Assembly (NCBI GenBank): GCA_030765065.1
Contig: CM060989.1
Location: 64,246,001-64,310,000, forward strand
DNA length: 64,000 nt
Reading direction: 5' to 3'
From: Deroplatys truncata
Taxonomy: Eukaryota > Arthropoda > Insecta > Mantodea > Mantidae
The position numbers and the translations under genes are program-made. A model generated the notes under the pieces. That model was not told the DNA's origin and made no database searches. It saw nothing but the letters and a program-made list of their open reading frames with translations. Positions 1 through 10,142 of the stretch are shown piece by piece (position 1 is the first letter of the stretch; every line of letters begins with the position of its first letter).

Positions 1-330
1 CCTTTCATTCATCCCTCATCCTGTTGGTTTCTTTCAGGGCGATCATGCTTCAGTGCAGCATAGCAGGGAAAAGGATGCTCTTTTTAACTCCATTCCTCGG
101 CTTTCGGAATATTCGAACCCCTTTAAGGAGTGTTGTGGGGGGGTCCCCGGTCTGCCTGTCCGTCTACATCCGGAAATTTAGGGCCCTTGTCATTGCTGTA
201 CCGTTGCTCCTGGATCCGGTCGCCCGGTCTCCTCTCGCCTTGTCTTTCTCTCGGGGATTCCCCTCGTGGGGCTTAAATACAACATCCACTCTGGATCGTT
301 GCCGAGTCTTCTTCGTAACAGAAGATAAGA
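1..330. other. Unrecognised GC-richer stretch
   Basis: This stretch is richer in G and C than its surroundings. It is open on the plus strand but shows no recognisable protein. The composition resembles the GC-rich bodies of the SINEs further right, but I could not align it with one. Confidence 0.3.
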
Positions 331-440
331 TGCTGTTCACACACACAAATAGACCTTTATCTAGAAATTCTTTTTTTTTTTGGGTTCCGGGCCCCTCAAA
401 ACATGTATTTCCGGTGAAACAGAATACTTCCTCTGCTTAT
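331..440 (+). mobile_element. HINE-like 3' fragment
   Basis: It keeps the CA tract, the CTCAAAACATGTATTTCC block and a damaged CTTCC..CTTA end. The 5' part and the terminal GAGAAAGT motif are missing, so this is a short relic. Confidence 0.6.
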
Positions 441-454
441 GTATATAGATATTG

Positions 455-1190
455 GTATAGGTTATACACCGGAGTGGGACACCGCGCACACCACCACCCA
501 CGAGGAAGGGATGAAGTGAAGGAGTCAAATCGTCTGCTGAATGCTAGATGTGAAGTTGATATAGTACATGCTGCGAATGCGGCTTTCAATGCTATAGTCC
601 CTCTATCCATGCTCCTAGGATTTGCTGATGATCACAAGGAGCTTATACTCAACAGCAAGTTTGAATTGGTTCTCATAAGATCCAAAGCTTCTACAAACTG
701 TGTTCAGCCTTCGAATGGAGAGGAAGCTAATGATAAGTTAACTAGAATCAAATGGAGGATGCCTGTAATCCGTCTTTCCGATGCTGAAAGGGTTCACATT
801 CTAAAATTGTGAAGTCTGATAGACCTCTACACATCGCCTTCACCACAGGAGGCTACAGGCCACAGGGACGCGCGGAAGTCTTTAACAGCTTCAAAAGAGC
901 GATGAACGACCCATCAACCTAGCAGCCCTCTAGTGTCCATTGAAGGTACTGTTTTTTGAGCAAGCATCCGCGCCATCTGTGCGGCACTGCCATACGCCAC
1001 GAAACCTAGACGCCCAATGAGAAAGAAACGGAATGAAGGGGAAATTATGGAAAAGAAATCGTGTTAGATGTGAAACGAAACCAGCATTCGCCTACCGACT
1101 ACAGTAAACCACGAAAAACCCAAGGTCATAGTGGACGGGAGTCGAACCCGTTAGCGCAGAACTACGCGCTCGGTCTCTGTTTAATGTAAG
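455..1190 (-). mobile_element. SINE type S2, split by a coding fragment
   Basis: The SINE runs on the minus strand. Its tRNA-like head is at 1130-1190 (B-box-like GGTTCGACTCCC when complemented), followed by a conserved block around 1090-1130 and a body that matches 52979-53468 and 59669-60525. Relative to those copies, the body is cut at about 523 and resumes at about 837. The intervening 313 bp belong to a different, protein-coding sequence. Head and body are old and mutated. Confidence 0.65.
523..836 (+). pseudogene. Fragment of double-jelly-roll-like (capsid-type) protein
   Basis: About 100 codons read in one frame from about 523 to 809. They include the stretch NAIVPLSMLLGF and, further on, RMPVIRLSDAERVHILK. 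After a one-base frame change near 809 the similarity continues (SDRPLHIAF) to about 836. From memory of the family, this matches the N-terminal part of arthropod proteins annotated as double jelly-roll-like. Related folds form major capsid proteins in the Polinton/Maverick-adenovirus lineage. The fragment lacks a start codon of its own and the larger C-terminal part. It sits exactly inside a SINE body, so it is a captured or inserted scrap and cannot make a functional protein. An unrelated origin cannot be excluded without a profile search. Confidence 0.55.
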
Positions 1191-1845
1191 CACTTATTAG
1201 AGAAAGTTAAAAAGAAAATAATAAAGCACGACAAGAACATCATTTGCATCTAAATTAAAAGCAACAGGTGGTGTTCATTTCCTCAAAACACTTCAACACG
1301 GAAGCTGAACCTCAGAAACTCAATCCATTTTAGGAGAGGGAGGCATTTAATCAATTGACATTTTAATAGCCACAACAGATTAGCACTGAATGGAATTTCC
1401 CACAGCGCGAATGCTGCTGACTTTGACAAGGACCACAAATGATTCATCGTATCCGCTGTCTCATCGAAAATATGCGAGGCCTTCCTGACTGACTCAATAT
1501 CTGCTCACTGGAGTTCCAAAAACTTACGCACAGATTCAAAACTTCGCTTTCGTTATTTTACTTCACTAGTTTGCCTACTCGACGTTAAATGGGCGGTGTG
1601 TTAAATCTCGAATGGCAATTTAATTGCATTTAACATGCCCCACCCGCGATCTCCTTATGAAATTATTACACAATGATCTAGAATAGCAGATTATGATACT
1701 AGGGACAAAGGTGGTTTTATTTTACGAGCAGGAATGTTTGCGAATCGAAGACCTACGGCTATTTTAGACAGCGCTCGAATTTGTAAAATATTAATATTAT
1801 ATTCATTCCATGAAAGTAAGAGAGATGGCGTTTACAACACGCTTC
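1191..1845. other. No recognisable feature
   Basis: AT-rich sequence without a long reading frame or a match to the other repeats in the window. The plus-strand frame near 1734-1949 overlaps the next HINE-like copy and is not a gene. Confidence 0.4.
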
Positions 1846-2557
1846 AAGAAATACGCTTATTCTTCACCTACTTCATGTTAATCGAGATAAACATTGGCAG
1901 AAACTATCTTACTGTTAATTTTGTTGTAGTACCTACAAGGGGAATATGATAGTTTTGAGCGATAGTTACATCTTTTAAGAGCTGGGTGCTATGTGGAGCA
2001 TTCCATCCACTTTGTATGTCCAGGACATAAAAAAATGATAAGTATTGGGAAATTCAAACCAATAAGAAGGAATATCTCGGAAATGGTTCACTCCACAAAA
2101 AATGTATATATGACATAATTTGTGAGTTTAACGAGATCCACATTTTTTGTGTCGAAAAATGTTGTCTATATCTTACGGTTTACCATTTATGGAAAAGCTA
2201 TTCAAAATGAGAGGACTTTTGGGGGCATTCCCAGAAAATTCAAGATATACATTTTATTTGTCATGATATTTTAATCAAAATCGTTAGTCATTTTTGAGAA
2301 AATCAAAAATTTCGAAACATTTTCCATGTAAAGGGTAGTCTGAGGGGGTGGAGTTTCTTGAAAATCTTCAGATACTGAACCTAAATACCAAGTTTGGTAT
2401 TTATTCGACTTTTCGTGTTTGAGTTATGCTGTTCACAGGCTATTTTTTGTATTTAGGGAGCCTCAAAACATATATATCCGGTGAAATCTCGGTATCGAAT
2501 TTTTGGGTGGAATGCAATACTTCCACTACTTACTATACGTAGTAGAGAAAGTAAAAA
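1846..2557 (+). mobile_element. HINE-like element, 5'-truncated
   Basis: It begins inside the CTTCATGTTAATCGAGATAAAC block and lacks the 5' stem-loop. The 3' end is complete (ACTTACTATACGTAGTAGAGAAAG plus an A-run). The CA tract is reduced to almost nothing. Confidence 0.8.
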
Positions 2558-3270
2558 GCGGGATGTCAGATGTTTTATTGTTTTGTCTTACACCAGCTAA
2601 TGAATCGATTAAATGCTATATCATATTGGAATTTTTGACTAAGTATTCCTAGTGTTATCGTTTCTGCTGCTTCTGTAAGTTCACTTCCATTTTAGTTTCT
2701 TCTGAATTCATAATTTCCGCCATTTAAGTCTTATATAGGTTAAATAAAAAAGAGTAGCGTTTTAGACCAAAGAAAGCTGCGAATATAACGTATAGATTAA
2801 CTCTCCAACGAATTGCGATAAATTAAAAAAATTGTGAACAGATAGTGCGAAACCATGAGAAATTAACCAAGTAAAAAGATATAATGAAAAGTAAAAGCTA
2901 ATCAAACCAAGTCGAATCATTAAACATGTGCAAATACAAAGAGTAATTGCCATGTGATTGGACTAGAAACAAAGTTGGTCACGGAGAAGATTATGTGAAG
3001 GACACTGTAACGAAGCTCTGTAGCCACGTACTGATTATTCATTTGAATATTCGTACTGGTAAATGTAAATAAACACTTAATACTGATTTCCACTCTAAAA
3101 TAGTTAATTTATCTTCCAAAAGCGCGAAAGTAGCTAGCATTGTAGCATTTTCAGTTATGAGCTTTGCATTTTCTAAACAATTCTTCAACAAGGGCAGTAT
3201 CAGTGATACCTCTAATTTCACGTGGAGAATCATACGTATCAGAGAGACCAAAAAAAAAAAAAAAAAAAAA
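2558..3270. other. No recognisable feature; A-run at right edge
   Basis: AT-rich unique-looking DNA with only short frames. It ends in a run of 20 A's (3251-3270), against which the next HINE-like copy starts. Confidence 0.4.
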
Positions 3271-4015
3271 CATGATATGTTACACTCACATGTCTAACCT
3301 CCATATGCTTCAAGTTAATCAGGATATCGAGATTTTAATCTTATTGCTAATTTTCTTGTAGATGCAAGGGGAATTGGTAGGCTTTAAGCGATAGTCAAAT
3401 ATTTTAAGAGCTGGTTGCTATGTGGAATATTCCATTCTCTTTGTATTACCAGGACAAAAAAAATTATGAACAACGAATTTCCATTTGAGAAGTATAATTA
3501 TTGGAAAATTTAAGGGAATGACAAGCAATATCTCGAAAATTGTGTATTTTAACGCGATCTACATTTTTTTGTAGTAAAATTTTGTCTATCTTTTATGGTT
3601 TACCAGTTATGCAAAAGTCGTTCACAATGAAGAATACTTTTGGAAACATTCCCAGAAAATTCAAGATATACATTTCATTTGTCATGAAAATATCTTAAAC
3701 ATATGATATTTTAATCAAAATCGTTAGAGCCATTTTTGAGAAAATTAAAATTTTCGAAATATGTTTCATGTAAAGGGTAATCTGGGGTGGGTGGATTTTC
3801 TTGAAAACCTTCGTATCGCATCTCTGGAAGATACTGAATCTAAATACCAAGTTTGGTGTTTATCCGAATGTTCGTTTCTGAGTTATGCTTTTCACAGACA
3901 CACACACACGCACACGGACATGTTTCCAAAATTGCTTTTTTTTGGATTCAGGGGGTCTCAGAACATATATTTCCGTGAAATCTCGGTATCGAATGGTAGT
4001 AGAGAAAGTAAAAAA
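3271..4015 (+). mobile_element. HINE-like element
   Basis: The 5' stem-loop ATGTTACACTCACATG follows the A-run directly. The 5' sub-terminal ACTTTCTCTACT is deleted. The body and a short CA tract are present. Near the 3' end about 45 bp is missing before AGTAGAGAAAGTAAAAA. Confidence 0.8.
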
Positions 4016-4323
4016 CGGTTAGCTGTAGTAATAGCGCAATCAGTGTGATGGCTTCAAATCCTGTACAAGCGGAAGTACGTTACATGGGTATTCACATGGA
4101 ATGTTTGAACACAGCATGGCCATGATTACCTGGAAGTAGTAGCAGCCTAGGGGAAGTTTTATCAGTGACGTACTGACTCATTGATTTTGATGTATTGCAA
4201 AGGACCACGAACTGGTCCTGTATCAAAGTACTGCCTATCATTCCTCTGCAGTTCCCTGAAAGCTAGTCGGTTGAGTTCTGAAACACTATTATGATGTTCT
4301 GGCATCGCAGACTACCTACATAT
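4016..4323. other. Spacer between two HINE-like copies
   Basis: About 300 bp with no recognisable gene or repeat. Confidence 0.4.
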
Positions 4324-5142
4324 TACTTTTTCTAATACATATAGTACGTAGGGAAAGTATTGTATTCCACCCAGAGTTCGATACCGAGATTTCACCGAAA
4401 ATACATGTTTTGAGGTGCTCTCAATCCGATTAAAGCAGTTTTAGAAACCTGTCTGTCTGTAAACAACATAACTCAAAAATGAAAAGTCGGATAAATATTG
4501 AACTTGGTATTTGAGATTTGGTTTACCTTCCAAGGGTGCGACACTAAGATTTTCAAGAAAATCTCCCACCCGAGACTACGCTTTACATGGAACATTTTTC
4601 GAAAATATTTATTTTTTAAAAATGGCTCTAACGATTTTAATTAAAATATATGTTGAAGATATTTTCATGGCAAATGAAATGTATATCTTGAACTTTCTGT
4701 GAATGTCCCCCAAAGTCCTTTTCATTCTAAATGACTTTTGCATAACTGGTAGACCGTAAGAGATAGACAAAATTTTACTACACAAGTAATGTAGAGCTCG
4801 TTAAAACACACAATTTATGTCAAATATTTTTAGTGGAATGAACCATTTCCAAGATATTCCTTGTTATTTGTTTGAATTTTCCAATACTTAAAACTTTTTC
4901 TCAAATGGGAATACGTTATTCGTTTTTTTTTATGTCCTGGACATACAAAGAGAATGGAATGCGCCACATAGCAACCAGCTCTTAAAAGATTTGACTATCG
5001 CTTAAAGCCTACCATATTCCCCTTGCATCTACAAGAAAATTAGATAAGATAGTTTCTGCAAATGTTTATCTCGATTAACATGAAGTAGATGGAGAATACG
5101 CGTTTGTAAAAATAGTTTGTACAAGAGTAGAGAAGGTCATGT
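4324..5142 (-). mobile_element. HINE-like element
   Basis: Minus-strand copy. The 3' terminus is at 4324 and the sub-terminal motif GAGTAGAGAAGGT lies near 5130. The outermost 5' bases are mutated, and the CA tract has contracted to CTGTCTGTCTGT. Confidence 0.8.
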
Positions 5143-5576
5143 GTAGAATTACAATAGATTTAAGTTCAGGAAATATTGTACCGCACCAAATAGGAATCGA
5201 CTGTCGTTTATTTTGCTTTGTCCTCTGTGTGTTTAGCATGTCTCCACGTCTTAGTAGGCAAGTAGCAGAGAAAGTAAAACTAACTACAAGAAAAATGTAG
5301 ATCTCGTTAAAATATATTAATGCCAACTTTCTGTGTAGTATTACTTTAGTTTCCCAGCTTAAATTAGTCAACCGTGAAACTTCACATGCAGATGAAGCAT
5401 TACCTACTTGAAACTGTCCCTATTCATGAAACGAACAGTCGACTTTTATCATGCATATAAAACCGGCACTAAGCATAACGTATAAAAAGTCGTGCGACTG
5501 TAAAAACCTTCGTTTCCTATAACACCCAAACGAACGTCTTTTTCTCGCCTGATATTCCTCGAGCATTTTTCTTTCT
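5143..5576. other. Spacer with a minor HINE-like scrap
   Basis: Mostly unrecognised. Around 5262-5330 there is AGCAGAGAAAGTAAAA followed by a short internal HINE-like block (ATGTAGATCTCGTTAAAA), so a small relic is likely. Confidence 0.4.
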
Positions 5577-5877
5577 ATTGCTTGTTATTCCCTTAAATTT
5601 TCCAATACTTATACTTTTTCTCAAATGGGAATTCGTTATTCATTTTTTTGTCCTGGTAATGGAAAGAGAATGGAATGCGCCACATAGCAACCAGCTCTTA
5701 AAATATTTGACTATCGCTTAAAGGCTACCAATTCCCCTTGCATCTACAAGAAAATTAGCATAAGATTAACATCTCGATATCTCGATTAACATGAAGCATA
5801 TGGAGAATAAGCGTTTGTAAAAATAGTTTGTACAAGAGTAGAGAAAGTCATGTGAGTGTAACACATAAGAGTTTTTA
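5577..5877 (-). mobile_element. HINE-like 5' fragment
   Basis: It carries the 5' third of the family, from the TTGTTATTCCCTTAAATTTTCC block to the terminal GTGTAACACAT. It is joined directly to a plus-strand 3' fragment. Confidence 0.75.
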
Positions 5878-5879
5878 TT

Positions 5880-5980
5880 CAGGGTTACTCAAAACACATT
5901 TCCGGTAAAAATCTCGGTAATGAATTTTGGTTGGAATGCGATACCTTTTCTACCTAGGTACGTGTTAGAGAAAATAAAAA
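5880..5980 (+). mobile_element. HINE-like 3' fragment
   Basis: From CAGGGTTACTCAAAAC to GAGAAAATAAAAA. It is the last 100 bp of the family, lying head-on against the minus-strand 5' fragment to its left. Confidence 0.7.
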
Positions 5981-6339
5981 CACTTAAGGTCGGTTTCACC
6001 AATAGATGCTAAATTTTAACACAATGTTAAATTGATTTAACACGGATGTTAATAAAATTCTGTTAACTTTTAACAATGTGTTAAAGTCGGTGTTAGGTTA
6101 ACATGCCGATACCCCGGTGTTAACGCGTTTAACAAGTGTTAGAAGTTGGAAAATGGTTGCCACAAACAAAGCTGTTCGATGCGAGTTTGCTAAATTGACA
6201 TTTTAATACCATTCTCTACAGAAGAGTAGTCGTACGTCATAATAAATTTGAAACCCTGCAAAAGGAGGAATTTTTAAAGCTATCTAGACTGTTTAAGGGG
6301 TCATGAGCATGGTTTTATGGGAAATACGAGAGGTTAGAA

Positions 6340-6560
6340 TACTACCAACAGAGGCATGCCTCTTTCTCTTAAGCTACAAGTGCTAATTAGGTACTTACAT
6401 TTTATGCTACTAACATTTTTAATTTACTTTGTGAGTGATAATGTTGGTATTTCCAAAGCTACCGTTTGTGGTTTATCCGGCAGGTTTCCAAAGGAATTGC
6501 TTCAAGTGACGAACACTAATTTTTTTCGGGCCTGCTTAATTAATCAGCGATAACACATTT
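6340..6560 (+). pseudogene. Harbinger (HARBI1-like) transposase remnant
   Basis: The reading frame contains MPLSLKLQVLI, then VGISKATVCGLSGRFPKELL. In Harbinger transposases this order (LQVLI..LRF..G, then the helix-turn-helix-like GIS.ATV) precedes the catalytic DDE domain. The catalytic part is absent, because the frame is cut shortly before the mariner insertion. This supports the element assignment made from the termini. The frame starts just inside the element and has no intact start or stop context, so it is a relic. Confidence 0.65.
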
Positions 6561-6662
6561 CCGTCCATTTTAGTTTCAATGCAGTGTCCACCACCAGTTT
6601 TAAACCGTCTTAAACGCTGTTTGCACCTAACGTTTCTGGTTCTACGCTTTATGTTAAGTATG

Positions 6663-7941
6663 CGAGGGGCACTATTTATATTTTGAGCCTAATAATTGAA
6701 ACAAACTAATTTATGATTGAAAGTTGCTTTATTGTTTTTCAACATATTCTCCTTTATGATAAATACACTTTTGCATCCGTTTGAACCATTTGTCAAAGTA
6801 TTTATTCCAGTTTTCTTGAGACACCTCCAAAACATGGTTTTTGAAGGCATCAACGGCTTCTTCTGCCAACGAAAATCGTTGTCCACGCAATTTATTCTTG
6901 ATGTTCGGGGACAAAAAGAAGTCATTGGGTGCCAAATCAGGACTGTATGGCGGATGACCCATCAATTCGATTTTTTGAGCCTTCAAATACTCTGTTGTTA
7001 GACGAGATGTGTGTGCGCTCGCGTTATCTTGTTGAAGAATGATCCTACGGTTCTTGTTGGTTTTCCTTACTTCACCGAAGACTTCCGGCAAACAAATGGT
7101 TGTGTACCATTCGGTATGACCGTTTTACGTTCCTCTAAAGGCACTGTTGCCACATGGCCAGTTTTGCTGAAAAAGCAGGCGACCATTTGCTTCGAGTGCG
7201 AACAACTTTTTGTTGGATTTGCTTATCTTGAAACACCCACACAGTCGACTGCTGTTGACGTTCCGGCTCATACGCATAGATCCATGATTCGTCACCTGTT
7301 ACAATCTTATATACGCCTTTTTAGGGACCGCTATTGTATTTCTTGAGCATTTTTGTACACCAATCGACACGAGCATCTTTTTGGGATTGCGTCAAATTAT
7401 GTGGGATCCAACGAGAGCAAACCTTGTTCACGGCTAAATAATCATGCAATATTTTATATATGCTGGTGGAACTAATGCCTAGGGTTGCCTCAATCTCACA
7501 ATATGTTTCATGACGATCTTTCATTATTACTTTTTGCACAGCACCAATGTTTTCTGGCACAACTGATTTTGGACGACCTTCACGAACCTCATCATTGAGC
7601 GAACGGCGGCCACGATTAAATTCGTTATACCATCGTTTCACAGTGGCAAAGGATGGAGCTTCGTCGCCAAATGTGGAAGCTAGTTGATCGATGCACTCTT
7701 GTCTTGATAATCCACATCGAAAGTCGTAATAAATCATTGCACGAACATTTTCACGAGTTATTCCACGTTTTAGTTGACACACAATTTTCAAGTTAGTGTA
7801 AACAAAACAAATAACGCTCTATTGACGCAATGTTTGAAGTAGTAGGTTATGGTAAAAAATGTCAAACTTTCCATTGGAAACGTCAGAGGGCACCTACAAC
7901 ATTAGGGTTTCCAAGGCTCAAAATATAAATAGTGCCCCTCG
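6663..7941 (-). mobile_element. Full-length mariner element
   Basis: It is bounded by perfect 27-bp inverted repeats (6663-6689 and 7915-7941, beginning CGAGGGGCACTA). TA is present at 7942-7943, and the left target base pair is mutated to TG. Its length of 1,279 bp is normal for mariner. It is inserted in the Harbinger element. Confidence 0.93.
6729..7791 (-). pseudogene. Mariner transposase, DD34D, frameshifted
   Basis: The transposase would cut and rejoin element ends at TA sites. The N-terminal 156 residues are intact (7321-7791): a helix-turn-helix region with SFATVKRWYNEFNRGRRSL and GRPKSVV, then a second helix-turn-helix (LGISSTSIYKIL). The catalytic core is in shifted frames: VTGDESW near 7285 (first Asp), IILQQDNASAH near 7020 (second Asp) and YSPDLAPNDFF near 6945 (third Asp). 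The C-terminus GEYVEKQ ends at 6729. At least two frame changes, near 7321 and near 7150-7190, inactivate it. All three catalytic acids remain, so decay is fairly recent compared with the other mariners here. The start chosen is the only Met close to the 5' inverted repeat. Confidence 0.9.
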
Positions 7942-7984
7942 TAAAATAGCCGCAGTTGCTTACTGGTCTTAAGAGAACAGTTCA

Positions 7985-8070
7985 TTCCAATTAAATTACT
8001 CGCAAATTTTGTCCCAGGCTGCAATTTTATCCTTTAATGTAAGACCGTCACCTTTTTCGCAGTTGATAAT
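7985..8070 (-). pseudogene. Possible SANT/MADF-like ORF2 scrap of Harbinger
   Basis: On the minus strand about 28 codons read GDGLTLKDKIAAWDKICE, a pattern (K..AWd.I..eFN) seen in Myb/SANT-like accessory proteins of Harbinger elements. It is opposite in orientation to the transposase remnant, as expected for this superfamily. Very short, so tentative. Confidence 0.35.
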
Positions 8071-8545
8071 GCATCTATACTAATTAACCGGGTGTTAATT
8101 AAAGCGTTTGAAACGGTAAAACATTTATTTCAATTCACATCGCGATTCTAACCTCAAACAATCGGGAACATCACATGGCAATTTCATGAATGCAAATAGT
8201 TGTCTACTACTGACACCGAGAGCGGAGCGAAACGTAGACAAAAGTGCATCGGAGCACGTTTAGAAGCAGTGTTCGGTCACCGCCTTTTCGAAAGCTAGCG
8301 TTCGCAGTTGTCTTTGACGTAACAATATGTTAGCTAACAATTTGCTGTAAAAGCTTGATGAAACGCAAAGGTTTTAACCTTACGTTAAACTTTGAACACC
8401 GTGTTAACAAACAAGATGTTAGAACATTTTTAACATTGGTTGGTGAAACCGGCCCTTAGGAGTTAGCAGCAGAGGGGATATTCAAGTTAGAAGTGTTTAT
8501 ACAATTCTTCGCAAATATTTAAACATCCATTACATACCTAACAAA

Positions 8546-9397
8546 TCTGATGTGTTACACTCACATGACTTTCTCTACCCTTGTACAAATTATTTTTACA
8601 AACGCTTACTCTCCATATGCTTCATGTTAATTGAGATATCGAGATGTCAATCTTATTGCTAATTTTGTTGTAGATGCAAGGGGAATATGGTAGGTTTTAG
8701 CGATAGTGAAATATTTTAAGCGCTGGTTGCTATGTGGCGCATTCCATTCTCTTTGCATGTCCAGGACATAAAAAAAAGGAATAACGAATTTCAGAAAATG
8801 TATAAGTATTGGAAAATTTAAGGAAATAACAAGCAATATCTCGAAAACGGTTCAATCAACAAAGAAATGTATATGACATAAATTGTGTATTTTAACGCGA
8901 TCTACATTTTTTGTGTAGTAAAATTTTGTCTATCTCTTATGATTTACCACATATGCAAAAGTCGTTCATAATGAAGAATAGTTTTGGAGACATTCCCAGG
9001 AAATTCGAGATATACATTTCATTTCTCATGACAATATCTTAAACATATGATATTTTAATCAAAATCATTAGAGCCATTTTTGAGAAAATTAAAATTTTCG
9101 AAAAATGTTCCATGTAAAGGGTAGTCTAGGGTGGGGGGATTTTCTTGAAAACCTACGTGTCGCATCTCTGGAAGATACTGAACCTAAATACCAAGTTTGG
9201 TGTTCATTCCAACTGTTCGTTTCTGAGTTATGCTGTTCACAGACACACAGACACACACACACGGACATGTTTCTAAAAATCTTTTTTTGGATTCAGAGGG
9301 TCTCAAGACATGTATTTCCTGTGAAATCTCGGTATCGAATTTTTGGGTGGAATACAATACTTCCCCTACTTACTATACGTAGTAGAGAAAGTAAAAA
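8546..9397 (+). mobile_element. HINE-like element, near-complete reference copy
   Basis: It runs from TCTGATGTGTTACACTCACATG through ACTTTCTCTAC at 8567 to the 3' stem-loop and GTAGAGAAAGTAAAAA at 9397 (852 bp). The CA tract is at about 9241-9262. It is flanked by A at the 5' side and has no evident target duplication. It makes a good type copy for the family. Confidence 0.85.
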
Positions 9398-10096
9398 TGT
9401 TGCCTCCTGAAAATAAAGAATCAACAATGATTATTTCTGGGGGGTCTAATCACTATGGCTAATCAAGATCATTTTTTCTGGACAGCATAATCGCCGAGTA
9501 TTTAGCTTTTTGCTATTAGTACGACACTCGTGTGATTGAAAATCCATAAGGTCTCCTCGGAAACAAACATTTCCTAAGAACACTAGCGTAGGGAAGTTAT
9601 GCCTTAAGTTTTCTTTGACGCGCAACGTCTCCTCTACGAGTTTATTCCGGAAGAATAAACAGAACTGTATATAAAAACCCTCTGTCGCCTCAGGGAAGCA
9701 GCAAGAAGGAAAACTCCAGAAAAAAAATGGGGACAAAATACTTGGCCTTTTTTTTTACGGCAACGCACCATCACATCGATCAACACTGGCAAAAAATTAC
9801 CTTGCCAGACACAACGTCACTGCTATTGTGAATCCCCCATATTTTCCCGATATGTATGGAGGATTCCTTCTCCTTCCGAGGCAGAAAACTCATCTGAGGT
9901 AAAGATTCGCGAACGCTGATAAAGTTACTACAATTGCGACGAGAATTTTTCATGCCCTGGCAGAAATGTGACAATGCGGAAGGGAATTACTTTAAAGGAA
10001 ATGTATAACTTGCATTATGACAACTGGTTTCTATGTTATTAATCAATTGTGGATTTTTTTTAAAAGTTAGGATTATACAAGAGTTAAAAACAAGAA
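9398..10096. other. No recognisable feature
   Basis: Frames of up to 96 codons on the minus strand show no recognisable domain and lie in AT-rich, low-complexity-bearing DNA. Nothing assignable. Confidence 0.4.
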
Positions 10097-10142
10097 TCTG
10101 ATGTGTTACATTCACACATCTATCTACTATCGTTTATTTTTA

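Larger units (their letters stand above)
5987..8455. mobile_element. PIF/Harbinger element, disrupted by a mariner
   Basis: The ends are inverted repeats reading RGGYCGGTTTCACCAA inward, flanked on both sides by the trinucleotide TTA (5984-5986 and 8456-8458). A 3-bp TTA/TAA duplication is the Harbinger signature. Both ends are rich in spaced GTTAA/TTAAC words. Without the 1,279-bp mariner inside, the element is about 1.19 kb, shorter than an autonomous copy, so it is internally deleted. Remnants of both expected Harbinger proteins are visible, transposase on plus and a SANT/MADF-like piece on minus. Confidence 0.8.
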
